NCBI RefSeq assembly: GCF_014770435.1
Contig: NZ_CP061739.1
Coordinates: 1,116,001-1,180,000 of the forward strand
DNA: 64,000 nt
From: Psychrobacter sp. 28M-43
Lineage (GTDB): Bacteria > Pseudomonadota > Gammaproteobacteria > Pseudomonadales > Moraxellaceae
Direction: 5' to 3'
Part shown: in pieces, positions 16,915 through 26,629 of the stretch
How the letters are laid out: each line of letters opens with the position of its first letter
Numbering within the stretch: the first letter of the stretch is position 1
Program-made: the position numbers and the translations under genes
The notes under the pieces: generated by a model
What the model saw: only the letters and a program-made list of their open reading frames with translations
Databases searched by the model: none
Told to the model about the DNA's origin: nothing

Positions 16915-17811
16915 ATGTACTCAAGCAATCCATCTGAACAAGTTAAGTCCACTATCCAAAATCGCCACGCGCTAAACTTGGACAGCTCACAAGCCATTAG
17001 AACGGCGTTTTTTATCTCAGATGGCACAGCGATTACGGCTGAGACACTGGGACGTGCTATTTTGAGTCAGTTTGCCTCAGTTCCCTTTGAGACAAGAGTA
17101 TTGCCATACGTCGATAGCTTAGAGCGTGCAGAAGATGCGGTTGAACAAATCAATATGGCGTATCAGCGCGATGGATCGTTGCCATTGGTTTTCGATACGA
17201 TCGTCAATCCTGAGATTCGTGAAAAGATTAACTCAGCACACAGCTGTAACTTGGATATGTATGAAGGTCTGATTGGCCGTGTTGCAGAAGAGACTGGTGT
17301 GGAGCCAGATGGTCATTCGGGGCATGCACATGACGATGTTGATTCTGAGACCTATAAAGAGCGTATCGATGCAGTGCATTTTGCCTTAGACAATGACGAT
17401 GGCGCACGTACTCGTCACTATAATGCAGCCGATATAATTTTGGTGGGTGTATCGCGCTCTGGAAAGACGCCGACTTCTTTATACTTAGCATTACAATTCG
17501 GTATTCGAGCGGCTAACTATCCTTTAACCGAAGATGACTTGTACGACAATCAGTTGCCGAAAGCATTACGTGAGCACAAAGACAAGCTGTTTGGTTTGCT
17601 CATCGATACTGATCGCTTAGTAAAAATCCGTCAAGAGCGCCGTGCAGGCAGTCGTTATTCTAGCTATCAGCAATGCCAGCAAGAGCAGCGCGCGATACAA
17701 GGCATTTATATCACGCACGGTATCCCAAGCTTAGATGTATCAGAGATGTCTGTTGAAGAGATTGCCACGCGTATTTTGCAGATGACAGGTCTCAAACGCC
17801 GTATTGGATAA
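16915..17811 (+). CDS. ppsR: PEP synthase regulatory protein (PPSR, DUF299 family)
   Basis: A 298-aa bifunctional ADP-dependent kinase/Pi-dependent pyrophosphorylase that inactivates and reactivates PEP synthase by phosphorylating the Thr near its catalytic His. Family signatures: FFISDGTAITAETLGRAIL (residues 32-50), RYNAADIILVGVSRSGKT-like segment with P-loop GVSRSGKT at 178-185, and KIRQERRAGSRYSSYQQC. It is about 20 residues longer than the E. coli protein, mainly at the N-terminus and a His/Asp-rich loop (about 132-145). The divergent position opposite ppsA supports the assignment over the related pyruvate-phosphate-dikinase regulator. Confidence 0.93.
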   Translation: MYSSNPSEQVKSTIQNRHALNLDSSQAIRTAFFISDGTAITAETLGRAILSQFASVPFETRVLPYVDSLERAEDAVEQINMAYQRDGSLPLVFDTIVNPEIREKINSAHSCNLDMYEGLIGRVAEETGVEPDGHSGHAHDDVDSETYKERIDAVHFALDNDDGARTRHYNAADIILVGVSRSGKTPTSLYLALQFGIRAANYPLTEDDLYDNQLPKALREHKDKLFGLLIDTDRLVKIRQERRAGSRYSSYQQCQQEQRAIQGIYITHGIPSLDVSEMSVEEIATRILQMTGLKRRIG

Positions 17812-17954
17812 TTAGAAGCTTTGGTAGTGGTTACTCTATGTCAATGTTGTAAAAACCACACTTACGGCTTATGGTGAGCTGAATTTCAATAGCTTGCCTA
17901 AATTTAAGAAGATTAACTCGTACACAAATAGAATCAACAAATAAAGAGGACATC

Positions 17955-19604
17955 ATGGTAAGTAAAAGTGCAAGCGACGAGACCAACGATACTGGTAAAG
18001 ATATTCATACCGAAGTATCAAATAAATCTAGCGGACACGTGCCAAGCCCTGAACATACCGAAGGTAAGAACAAAAAAGAAAAGATAGAGCAGACTCACGA
18101 GCAAGTGACTGATGATGTCATGCATCATCCTGACCTAGTGAATCCGCTTGATGACACACGAATCGATATTAAATCTGGTTTTACCAAAGACTCTCGTCGT
18201 CTAAAAAGTGACGATCATGAGTATGAGTACGATGCCGTTGTTTTGGGAGCGGGCCCTGCTGGTGAAGCCGCTGCTATGAAGCTGACTAAGTCTGGTAAAA
18301 GAGTGGTGGTCGTCGATCCACGTGATCAAGTAGGGGGTAACTCTACTCACGTTGGTACGATTCCAAGTAAAGCACTACGCCAATCTGTATTTAACTTGAT
18401 TAACTTCCGCCGCGATCCAATGTTTACCAAGGCGATGGAATATAAGCAAGTACCGCTAAATGAAGTACTCGCCAAAGCGCGTCAAGTTATTCGTCGTCAA
18501 GTCAGTACCCACACACGTTTTTATGAGCGCAACCGTATTGAAGTCATCCAAGGTTGGGCAAGTTTTATTGACGCACATACGCTACGTATTGAAGTCGATG
18601 AAAATGTTTACGAAACCATCACTTTCAATAAAGCCATCATTACTGTCGGTAGTCGTCCTTACCGTCCTGAGATTTTAGACTTTAACCATCCACGCGTTTT
18701 TGACTCTGACAAAATCTTGCAAATGGATTATGTGGTCAAAAAAATCATCATTTATGGTGCAGGGGTGATTGGTTGTGAGTATGCGTCTATCTTTACTGGT
18801 CTTGGCTACAAAGTTGATCTAATCAATAACCAAGATCAGTTGCTCAACTACTTAGACAGCGAAATCAGTGATGCCATCGCGCATGACTTTAGACAGTTCG
18901 GTGTGCTTATCCGTAGTAATGAAGAGATTGATCATCTTGAGACTCATGATGATTATGTGGTGTTACACTTAAAGAGTGGCAAGCGCATCAAATCTGATGC
19001 CATTCTTTGGTCAAATGGTCGCTCAGGTAATACCGAAGGCTTAAACTTAGAAGCCATTGGGCTAAAAGCAAACGGCCGTGGTCAGCTAAAAGTAGATGAC
19101 ACTTACTGTACGGACGTCGACAATATCTATGCGGCGGGCGACGTAATTGGTTGGCCATCATTAGCTTCTGCTGCCTATGACCAAGGTCGCTGTGCCGCTG
19201 CATTTATGGTCGGTGATAGTGATGCTGAGCCAGTATCTAGTGTACCGACTGGTATCTATACGATTCCTGAAATCTCTTGTATCGGTAAGACAGAGCAAGA
19301 GCTTACGGATGAAAAAGTTCCATATGAAGTGGGTCAGGCATTCTTTAAACATCTGGCACGTGCCCAAATCATTGGTGAACGTTCAGGCGTATTAAAGATA
19401 TTATTCCATCGTGATACGTTAGAGATTCTAGGCATCCATTGCTACGGTAACCACGCTTCAGAAATTATTCACATTGGTCAAGCAGTGATGAAGTGTAAGA
19501 GCAACAATACGCTTGAGTACTTTGTAAATACGACTTTCAATTATCCAACGATGGCAGAAGCATACCGTGTGGCAGCATTGAATGGTTTGAACCGAGTGTT
19601 TTAA
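17955..19604 (+). CDS. sthA: Soluble pyridine nucleotide transhydrogenase
   Basis: A 549-aa flavoprotein that moves reducing equivalents between NADPH and NAD+. The core starts near residue 79 with an FAD-binding [17 protein letters not shown] and [16 protein letters not shown]; the lack of the paired redox cysteines seen in lipoamide dehydrogenase is typical of SthA. The NAD(P) motif is [16 protein letters not shown] (about 263-278) and the second FAD motif is [17 protein letters not shown]. coli SthA is 466 aa; here about 75 extra N-terminal residues are polar, charged and low-complexity. AGAGGAC lies 6 bases before this ATG, so the extension is probably translated. Ends at the terminator at 19632. 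Confidence 0.93.
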   Translation: MVSKSASDETNDTGKDIHTEVSNKSSGHVPSPEHTEGKNKKEKIEQTHEQVTDDVMHHPDLVNPLDDTRIDIKSGFTKDSRRLKSDDHEYEYDAVVLGAGPAGEAAAMKLTKSGKRVVVVDPRDQVGGNSTHVGTIPSKALRQSVFNLINFRRDPMFTKAMEYKQVPLNEVLAKARQVIRRQVSTHTRFYERNRIEVIQGWASFIDAHTLRIEVDENVYETITFNKAIITVGSRPYRPEILDFNHPRVFDSDKILQMDYVVKKIIIYGAGVIGCEYASIFTGLGYKVDLINNQDQLLNYLDSEISDAIAHDFRQFGVLIRSNEEIDHLETHDDYVVLHLKSGKRIKSDAILWSNGRSGNTEGLNLEAIGLKANGRGQLKVDDTYCTDVDNIYAAGDVIGWPSLASAAYDQGRCAAAFMVGDSDAEPVSSVPTGIYTIPEISCIGKTEQELTDEKVPYEVGQAFFKHLARAQIIGERSGVLKILFHRDTLEILGIHCYGNHASEIIHIGQAVMKCKSNNTLEYFVNTTFNYPTMAEAYRVAALNGLNRVF

Positions 19605-19631
19605 ACCACTGTCTATCTATATCGTATAAAT

Positions 19632-19678
19632 AAAAAAGCGCCTGCTACTATATTATTAATAGTGCAGGCGCTTTTTTT
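19632..19678. terminator. Strong bidirectional terminator
   Basis: AAAAAAGCGCCTGC, bulged T, ACTAT, loop, ATAGT, GCAGGCGCTTTTTTT. It lies between convergent sthA and the ABC permease gene and can end both transcripts. Confidence 0.92.
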
Positions 19679-19707
19679 ATGCTCATATATTACATTAATT
19701 TGAAGAT

Positions 19708-20898
19708 TTATAAGTAGGCCTTTCGTTGTGGAATACGCTTGCGTAAAAATAGCAATAAAACAAAATAGAGCAACCATAAGCCAGCCAACGCATAAAATCC
19801 TATAGCGACTTGAGAGACACTGGCACCCATTTGGTTAAGCTGCACAGAGGTATTGATTGCAGGCGTGGTCGGTACCAGCCAACGTATTACTTGTAATACT
19901 TGAGGCAATTGGTCTGCTGGCCAAGGGTAGCCGCTTAAGAAGAATATCGGTAAGGAGATAAAAATTAAGATCTGCATGCTGCGCTCACGCTGCCGGAACC
20001 ATAATCCGAGCACGCAGCCGAGCGTTGCGACTGTCGGACAAAATAGTGCCAAAAACAGCAGCGTACCAAGCATGTTTTGTCCGCGTGGATAATGATGTAG
20101 CTCAAACGCCCACCCATAATAAAAGCAGCCAACGATAAAGCTAAGTGAGCTTAGCGCTCCAATACGTCCTAGCCAGCCACGTATACTGGTACTGTGACGG
20201 CGCTGCTCATACCATGTGCCAATCAGCATCGCAGTCGCCATTAAAAGTGTCTGCTGTAAAATGATAACAGAGACAGCTGGTACGACATAAGCACCATAGC
20301 CTTCAGTTTGGTTATACAGTGGTATAATCCGCAGCGGTACAGCTTGAGTATTCTGTGCTGCGGTAGATGCATAAGCGCCTTTCGCAATGCTTTTCTGTAC
20401 TTTAATACCAGCCGATACTGTACCCACTGCTTGAGAGAACCCCAGTTGGACGTTTTTATTTAAAATAAAATAACCGCCATTACCCAGTACGCTGACGTGT
20501 GCTTGCTCTCCGGACTGAACTTGTTCTTCAAGACCAGCTGAGATCACCATATAGCCTGCGATTTGATCTGACCATATGGCTTCTTTGGCAGCCTGCTCAT
20601 TGATAAATCGTTCAGTATCTAGGTATGGACTAGCACTCGCATAGCGCACGAGAGTACGCGATAAGTTACTGTTATCATGATCAATGATACCTACTGGCAC
20701 ATGATTGACCACCTCAGACGAGTAGGGCCAAGGATAGAAAAACCCATAGATAATTGGGGCGATCACTAGCATCAAAAGTACGCCTTTATCGCCAAAGACG
20801 TCTTTGAAAGTTTGAATAAAGCTGTTCCAAAAACTGTGTGATGCCGGAGTGTCGGTTAAATTGGTTTTTGAGTGTGTATTATTTGATTGTGCAGACAT
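19708..20898 (-). CDS. ABC-2 type transporter permease (YhhJ-like)
   Basis: A 396-aa inner-membrane permease of the ABC-2 family: one N-terminal membrane helix (GVLLMLVIAPIIYGFFYPWP), a large extracytoplasmic domain (about residues 60-190, with VPVGIIDHDNSNLSRTLVR), then about five helices at the C-terminus. It resembles the YhhJ/YbhS-type permeases of drug and metabolite exporters. The start used here is the ATG that overlaps the stop of the upstream gene (TAATG) with GGGGAG 7 bases before it; a longer reading from an upstream TTG (20913) lacks that support. Translationally coupled to the preceding permease. Confidence 0.88.
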   Translation of the reverse strand: MSAQSNNTHSKTNLTDTPASHSFWNSFIQTFKDVFGDKGVLLMLVIAPIIYGFFYPWPYSSEVVNHVPVGIIDHDNSNLSRTLVRYASASPYLDTERFINEQAAKEAIWSDQIAGYMVISAGLEEQVQSGEQAHVSVLGNGGYFILNKNVQLGFSQAVGTVSAGIKVQKSIAKGAYASTAAQNTQAVPLRIIPLYNQTEGYGAYVVPAVSVIILQQTLLMATAMLIGTWYEQRRHSTSIRGWLGRIGALSSLSFIVGCFYYGWAFELHHYPRGQNMLGTLLFLALFCPTVATLGCVLGLWFRQRERSMQILIFISLPIFFLSGYPWPADQLPQVLQVIRWLVPTTPAINTSVQLNQMGASVSQVAIGFYALAGLWLLYFVLLLFLRKRIPQRKAYL

Positions 20899-22208
20899 TA
20901 GCGTGCTCCCCAACGTTCAGGATGCGCCAATGCGCGCTTGGTTAATAGTGCTGCAAGTATTAGCGCTATTATGGCTGCAAGCATGAGGCCATAGACGATA
21001 GGTAGCGATATGGCGATCGGTGCTTGCATTTGTAACTGTGCAATATGGAGCTTGAGATAGTGCGTTAGCGGCAGCGCATTTGACCAATATTGCGCGCTAT
21101 CACTAATCGCAATATATGGAAAAGTAACACCGGCAAAGGCATAAGAAGGCGCTGAAATAAATCCGGTAGTCGATAGACCCATACGTAATGAAAAAGAATT
21201 CAAAGTAAAAATAGCACCTAGCCAAAACGACAATACCATTAGGCACAAAAACCCAGCATAGACTGCCATGAGAGACGTAATATTTATATTCTGATTGGAC
21301 GTTGCCAGCCACAATATCAATGCTGACCACAAGCTATAAGCCAGTATTGGCCAAAAGTATTTACCCAATAAACCAAATACCAACACTGATAGGCTGACCG
21401 AATTGGGCACTTTTGCGCTTGACGATGATGCTTTGTTATCGCTGCTATCTTGTTTGGTTGATAGCGAAGATGTCGTTTTTGAGGCTTTAGATAAGGTTAG
21501 ATGAGGCTTGCCTGTATTAATGAAACGGTACCAGCGACCGATATTCTTATCACGTAACTCGCGGCCAATCGTAGTTGCGCCAATGACCATTGCCAATATA
21601 TGTAATAAGGCAGGTATGACGGTCGATGCCAAAAACTGCTGATAATTGGTCGCAGCATTGAATAAGCTAATACGCTGCACACTGATAGGCGCGTAAGCCG
21701 TCATCGCTTGTGATGGCGCTACGCCTTGTTTGACCAATCGTTTGATCTCTACACCTGCGGATAATGTACTAGCGACTGCTTGGACACCTGCCTGAATAAT
21801 ACCAGAGTGTGTACCATACTGTGCATTGACTTGTAGAGTCAATGGAGCAGGCTGGCTCGATAAGATATTACGAGAAAAATCCTCTGGGATAATGACAACA
21901 GCGTAAATATCGCGCTGTAAAATGGCAGCCTCTGCATCCGCTTGGGAGTAATACAGCTGTCTGACCGTCAAAGTAGGACTGGCCTCTAAGTAATGGACGG
22001 CAGTATTGGCAACAGCGCTGTTGTCTTGATCGATGACTCCGATAGGCAAATCGGTAATTTGAGTCTGTGAAAATATCCACCATATTAGCAGCACCGTTGC
22101 CAGTGGTATCCATACCACCATGCTAAAGTCCCAATGATTTTTTGCCAAAAAACGGCGCTCGTAGGCTGCACTGCGTAAAAAAGCCTCACTTAACTTAGTC
22201 AAGTGCAT
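20898..22208 (-). CDS. ABC-2 type transporter permease
   Basis: A 436-aa permease with the same plan as its downstream partner: N-terminal helix (VVWIPLATVLLIWWIF), an extracytoplasmic domain starting LPIGVIDQDNSAVANTAV, and several C-terminal helices. The two permeases share the GVIDxDNS motif, indicating they are paralogues likely to form a heterodimer. A polar Ser/Lys-rich insertion (about residues 245-275) lies between membrane helices. It starts 3 bp after the HlyD-like gene and its stop overlaps the start of the next permease, so all three are co-translated. No ATP-binding subunit is encoded nearby. Confidence 0.88.
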   Translation of the reverse strand: MHLTKLSEAFLRSAAYERRFLAKNHWDFSMVVWIPLATVLLIWWIFSQTQITDLPIGVIDQDNSAVANTAVHYLEASPTLTVRQLYYSQADAEAAILQRDIYAVVIIPEDFSRNILSSQPAPLTLQVNAQYGTHSGIIQAGVQAVASTLSAGVEIKRLVKQGVAPSQAMTAYAPISVQRISLFNAATNYQQFLASTVIPALLHILAMVIGATTIGRELRDKNIGRWYRFINTGKPHLTLSKASKTTSSLSTKQDSSDNKASSSSAKVPNSVSLSVLVFGLLGKYFWPILAYSLWSALILWLATSNQNINITSLMAVYAGFLCLMVLSFWLGAIFTLNSFSLRMGLSTTGFISAPSYAFAGVTFPYIAISDSAQYWSNALPLTHYLKLHIAQLQMQAPIAISLPIVYGLMLAAIIALILAALLTKRALAHPERWGAR

Positions 22209-22211
22209 GGC

Positions 22212-23411
22212 TTACTCTTGGTTCTGATTGACAGGAGTATGATTGATACGTACGACCACGCTCATACCCGAGCGGATACGAGCATCAGGCTTAGAGGGTC
22301 GTGCCTTTACCTCAAAAGTACGCACATCAAAACCATCATCGTTATTGGTCGGACGCCAAGTGGCAAAGTCTGATAAGGTCGATGTCGCATAGACGGTAAA
22401 CTGTTTTGTATAAGGCTTATCCGCTGATGACAGCGCTGGGATAGTACCGGCAAATGTCTGACCAATAGCAAATTGATTTAAATAAGACTCAGTGACGTTA
22501 AGTACTACCCATTGGTCATTGGTATCCACCAACGTCAGGAGCGGAACCCCTTGACCGATGACTTCTCCAGCACTCACGATGACATTATCGACGATACCAG
22601 CGATAGGACTTCTTAGGTTCGCTTCCTCTTTTGCTACTAGCGCTTCATCTAGTTTTGCATCGACCTGTGCAACTTGTGCAGTGGCCGCTGACTTATCTTC
22701 AGTACGTGCGCCTTCTAACGCCAGATCATACTGCAAGCGAGCTGCTTCGGTTTGGTCTTGAGTAGCAAGATATTGCGCATACGCCTCATCGCGCTTTTGT
22801 CGCGCCATCAATCCTTCTTCGTAAAGGCGATTGACACGTTGATAGGTGTTTTCTGCTAAGTCAGACGCGGCTTTATTGGCTTGCCAAGCAGCTTTTGCTT
22901 GGGCGATTTCTTGCGGGCGCGCACCATTTTCTGCTTTGTCTAATTGGCTTTGTGCGATTTGCTTACCAGCACGTGCTTGATTAATCTTGGCATTAATCTC
23001 AGGCGAATCCATCTCAACCAGTTGCTGACCTGCCGTTACCGTATCACCCTCTGTTACCATAATTTGGGCAATACGCCCTGGTACTTTTGCAGCGATCGAC
23101 GTTTGCTGCATTTGCATTTGTCCTTGCAGCGTAATAACTTCTGGCTCGCTATGCGCATTACTTTTGTATAAGCCGTACGCAATCGTACCAAGGACAATCA
23201 GTATGAATAGTGCAAGTAATGCTTTTTTTATATGCGCAGATTTGTCAGTTTTAGAGGCGTCACGATTATAAGTAGGTGTCGGTTGCTCTGGTTCAATATC
23301 AGACACGTCTTCTACAGGATCGACTGAATTTTGTATATCTTGAGAGGTCACTGACTCGGTTGCATCAGCTGATTTATTTGAGTCGTCTGATTCGCGTGGT
23401 AATTCTGTCAT
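22212..23411 (-). CDS. HlyD-family membrane fusion (periplasmic adaptor) protein
   Basis: A 399-aa adaptor anchored by one membrane helix (about residues 65-85, ALLALFILIVLGTIAYGLY) after an acidic cytoplasmic N-terminus of about 60 residues. Next come the split lipoyl half-motifs (AAKVPGRIAQIMVTEGDTV and SPIAGIVDNVIVSAGEVIGQ) flanking a helical hairpin that would touch a TolC protein, then beta-barrel and membrane-proximal domains. It resembles the YhiI/YbhG-like and EmrA-like adaptors. It directly precedes two ABC-2 permeases and follows TolC-like and YihY genes on the same strand, defining a tripartite export system. Confidence 0.9.
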   Translation of the reverse strand: MTELPRESDDSNKSADATESVTSQDIQNSVDPVEDVSDIEPEQPTPTYNRDASKTDKSAHIKKALLALFILIVLGTIAYGLYKSNAHSEPEVITLQGQMQMQQTSIAAKVPGRIAQIMVTEGDTVTAGQQLVEMDSPEINAKINQARAGKQIAQSQLDKAENGARPQEIAQAKAAWQANKAASDLAENTYQRVNRLYEEGLMARQKRDEAYAQYLATQDQTEAARLQYDLALEGARTEDKSAATAQVAQVDAKLDEALVAKEEANLRSPIAGIVDNVIVSAGEVIGQGVPLLTLVDTNDQWVVLNVTESYLNQFAIGQTFAGTIPALSSADKPYTKQFTVYATSTLSDFATWRPTNNDDGFDVRTFEVKARPSKPDARIRSGMSVVVRINHTPVNQNQE

Positions 23412-23459
23412 GACAATGAGATTCCTAAAGCAACAAAGTTGAAAATAAAGGGTTTATTA

Positions 23460-24326
23460 CTAGTACACTCGAAACGCATAAGGCTTGGCGTTGTCTATGG
23501 TTTCAGAATTAAAAATAGCACCAAGAGCGACGATAAATGCTGAATAATAGAGCCATAGCATAATGACCACGGCAGCTGAAAGTGCGCCAAACTCAGCACT
23601 ATAGTTATTAAAATTTTGCACATAAATTGAAAACAAGATGGACAATATAATCCATAAAACCGTTGCCAGCGCAGCGCCCGGCATCAATTTTTTGAGGGCG
23701 ACGGCATCACGATTTGGGGCTAGGCGATAAAGGCCTAAAAAGCTTAAGAATATGATACCTGTCAATATGGGCCACCTGCTCCAAAGCGCAATTGTCTTTG
23801 CTATCTGAGGGAAAGGGAAGTAGGCGGCTCCCAAAGGAATAATTGCGATAGAGGAGACTGCGATAATCAATACGACTACTGCTGCAAAGGTCAGACCAAC
23901 TGCGCGGATCGTGCTTTGTACAAAACTGCGCTCTTGAGTGATATGAAACGCAAGGTTAATAAGAATAATTAAAGATTTGATACCTTTAGAACCCGCGTAA
24001 AGTGCGAGCAAGGACGATATAAGCAGGCTGAAAGTCAGAGCAGACGTAGTTGTAGAAACCAACTCGCTCAGACGGGAGTTGAGCACTTCATATACTGTAT
24101 CGGGTATAAATTGACTCAAAAGCGAGATTTGCTCTTGCATCTCAGCAGGAGAAAACGCAAGACCATAAAGCAGTACAAACACAGCCATCACTGGAAAAAT
24201 TGATAAGAATCCAAAGAAACCTACGCTTGCGCAATGCGCCCAAACGTTAGAATTATTGGCAATACGCCACGTTTCTAGTAACGTCTGTAGCCAGTTTTTT
24301 ATCGATTTAGAGGTCAATTTTTTCAT
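23460..24326 (-). CDS. YihY/BrkB-family inner membrane protein
   Basis: A 288-aa membrane protein with about six helices. It shows the family's WAHCASVGFFGFLSIFPVMA (about residues 28-47; many members have AAxxAYYxxxSLFP here) and GAALATVLWIILSILFSIYV (about 218-237), plus VVIMLWLYYSAFIVALGAIFN near the C-terminus. Formerly annotated as RNase BN or BrkB; those functions were not confirmed for the family and its role is unclear. Unusually it lies inside an efflux cluster, 102 bp after the TolC-like gene and 48 bp before the HlyD-like gene, on the same strand. Confidence 0.85.
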   Translation of the reverse strand: MKKLTSKSIKNWLQTLLETWRIANNSNVWAHCASVGFFGFLSIFPVMAVFVLLYGLAFSPAEMQEQISLLSQFIPDTVYEVLNSRLSELVSTTTSALTFSLLISSLLALYAGSKGIKSLIILINLAFHITQERSFVQSTIRAVGLTFAAVVVLIIAVSSIAIIPLGAAYFPFPQIAKTIALWSRWPILTGIIFLSFLGLYRLAPNRDAVALKKLMPGAALATVLWIILSILFSIYVQNFNNYSAEFGALSAAVVIMLWLYYSAFIVALGAIFNSETIDNAKPYAFRVY

Positions 24327-24428
24327 AAAAGCAGCTATTTACAATAGGGTTGGTAATAGTATTTTCGATGTCAGATTTATAGTAATACAAAGCATTTATC
24401 AGCACGACTTATGGTTTCTCATATCACA

Positions 24429-26087
24429 TCATTGCTCAGTATATAAAGTAGGCAATTGAATGTCAGCGGTATTGAGATAAGCATTAAAAGCAAGTGGCGT
24501 ACCACAGCTTTGCATAAGGGCAGCCAGTGACTGTACATAGTCATTAGCAGCCTGTGCTTGCTCGGTACGTGCTTTAAGCGATTGCGTTTGTGCTTGCACT
24601 ACGTCAACGGTGGTATTCACACCTTCTTGTAATCCTAAGCGTCGTAGTCGCAATACTTCTGCGGCCAAATCAACATTACTTTGCAGTGCCTGATAGCGTG
24701 ATTGGGCATTATTGACATCGTGCCAGTTTTTTTCTACCAGTAGCAATAAATTGTCACTGACTTCAATCTCAGAGAGATCGGCCTGACGAATTTTGGCACT
24801 ACTGGATGCTAATGATGCGGCTTTATCGAGTCCACCCCATAGCTTCCAACTGGCAGATATACCAGCGACCCAGCTTGGATCTTTCTCTACCTGACCATAA
24901 CCGTATAGCAATACCGTAGGCTTGTAGCCCGTATCTGATAGCGCATGTAACTGCTGAGCCTGTGCCCGCTTGGCTGCAACTTTTTGTAGTCCGGGATGGT
25001 TATTTAGTGCCAAGTCCTGAAAGTAGCTCACATCTGGTAGAGGGCGACTAGAGACAAACAAAGGCGTGGTTGGTTTAATACGGTAGTCGGTACGTAGTAG
25101 ACGCTGTAGCGCAATCATGGCTAGGCGCGCATCATTATTGGCATTGACGGATTCACTCTTGGCATCCGCAAGCGCCGACTGTGCTTCTAGTCTATCGACA
25201 CGTGAGATAAAACCTTCTTCAAACAAACGCTCGGCCATATGGTCGGTCTGCTGCAATGTATCATAAGCGTCTTCTCGTAAGTAAGCGGCGATAATCGCTA
25301 ACTGTGCCTTAAAATAACGCTCAATTAACGTATTATAAAGCTCGTTCTTATCCAGTACGCTATCAGCCATCGCTTCTTGCGTACGTGCATCCGAGGCGCC
25401 AGTCAGTGCGTCCGTACGTCCAGCAGTATAAATAGGCCAAACGACGCCAAGTCCTGCGCCTGATGTAGAGCCTGAGCGCTTGAGGTTGTAGGAGTCGGGG
25501 ATACGCTCACCGACCAGCTCACCAAAGTCTGGTAGGTCTGCTGTAGGAGGGACTATGTTATCTACGCCATTGTTTACTTCGTTCACGATACCGCTTCTGA
25601 GAGAAGATAAATCTATATCCTCATCTAAATGATAGGCACTGGCAGATACTCGAGCAAATACGAGTGGATTGTCGATAGTTCTGAGTGCGTCAGTTTGGTA
25701 TTCACTAGCAGCAATCGCTGCTTGATTGGCAGCAATTTTAGGTGATACTTGTACCAGAAGCTTCTGCGCTTGCTCTAAGCTCAAAAAGCTTGAGACGTCT
25801 AGTGCGTAGCTGTTATCGACGGCTTTATGTGTGATAGGGTCAACAAGCGTAGACAGTGCCTGCGACTCAGCCTTATTAGGATTTGGTACTGTATGAAAAG
25901 GCGCTACAGTTGGTTTATCATTATCAGTTGGACTATCAGCATCTATGATTTGTGTCACAGCCACTGGTGTAACATCATCTGACACTTCTATACTGTCAGT
26001 GTCAGTGCTCGCGTAAGTCATGACAGGCACGCTCATGACTGCAACTGTCATCATAGCAGTCGGTAGCGCTGATAAAATGAATTTCAT
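24429..26087 (-). CDS. TolC-family outer membrane efflux protein
   Basis: A 552-aa outer-membrane channel component. A signal peptide (about residues 1-26, cut after TYA) is followed by a polar low-complexity region of about 70 residues, then two homologous coiled-coil repeats typical of TolC/OprM. LSLEQAQKLLVQVSPKIAAN (about 96) opens the first repeat, and RRLGLQEGVNTTVDVVQAQT (about 490) is the standard second-repeat signature. There is no obvious lipobox Cys. It heads the minus-strand efflux cluster and would form the outer duct for the HlyD-like adaptor and ABC-2 permeases. No good Shine-Dalgarno is visible before the ATG. Confidence 0.88.
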   Translation of the reverse strand: MKFILSALPTAMMTVAVMSVPVMTYASTDTDSIEVSDDVTPVAVTQIIDADSPTDNDKPTVAPFHTVPNPNKAESQALSTLVDPITHKAVDNSYALDVSSFLSLEQAQKLLVQVSPKIAANQAAIAASEYQTDALRTIDNPLVFARVSASAYHLDEDIDLSSLRSGIVNEVNNGVDNIVPPTADLPDFGELVGERIPDSYNLKRSGSTSGAGLGVVWPIYTAGRTDALTGASDARTQEAMADSVLDKNELYNTLIERYFKAQLAIIAAYLREDAYDTLQQTDHMAERLFEEGFISRVDRLEAQSALADAKSESVNANNDARLAMIALQRLLRTDYRIKPTTPLFVSSRPLPDVSYFQDLALNNHPGLQKVAAKRAQAQQLHALSDTGYKPTVLLYGYGQVEKDPSWVAGISASWKLWGGLDKAASLASSSAKIRQADLSEIEVSDNLLLLVEKNWHDVNNAQSRYQALQSNVDLAAEVLRLRRLGLQEGVNTTVDVVQAQTQSLKARTEQAQAANDYVQSLAALMQSCGTPLAFNAYLNTADIQLPTLYTEQ

Positions 26088-26629
26088 AAGTCACATAAGC
26101 CATTAATTAGAATGTAAGGTATTATAAAATAAGGAACAGCACCAATAGGTTTCATTGCTCAGGATATAAAGTTGCTGAACTATTATAGACTATTTGCCAG
26201 CTAGCGAAAAAATGATGCTTAAATAAATCATTCATATTCTAATATAAAAATACGGCTATATTAAAAGCGCTAACAAGCGGTCATTCGTCATAAGAGGTAC
26301 ACTGTAGAGCCACAATGGTGACGGGTCAATGCTCAGTATTTTGCCGTTTTCTATTGTGTGACCAGTAGCGGTATGATAGAGGTTGGATTTAATTTTTAAA
26401 TATCTGTTTATAAGTAACAACATAGCCAACAAGACGTTTTCAATTCGCGCGATTTATTTTTAGATAGATTTTGTTTTTAATCTCATTATGAAAGCATTTA
26501 GACGATAATTAACAAATAAAAAATGCTCAATAAGCATCAGTCAATAAGTAGCAATTAATAAGTAGCAGTCAATGAATAGTCACTAAATGGCTATTAAGTA
26601 GAATAAATAACATTGGTAGAGGGTGAGTC
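26088..26629. other. Divergent intergenic region, tolC-like/glpK
   Basis: 542 AT-rich bases with no credible ORF, carrying the promoters of the efflux cluster (minus) and glpK (plus). The only repeats I see are two copies of AATAAGTAGCA near the glpK side (26543-26568). No terminator or RNA gene is recognisable. Confidence 0.5.
26543..26568. repeat. Short direct repeat upstream of glpK
   Basis: AATAAGTAGCA occurs at 26543-26553 and again at 26558-26568, a 15-bp period, about 65 bases before the glpK start. It could be a paired regulator site on one DNA face-and-a-half, or simple AT-rich slippage. Confidence 0.35.

Noticed and set aside
26543..26568. Direct repeats as a possible CRISPR or iteron array
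   Set aside because: Only two 11-base units with 4-base spacing; no further copies and no cas or rep gene.
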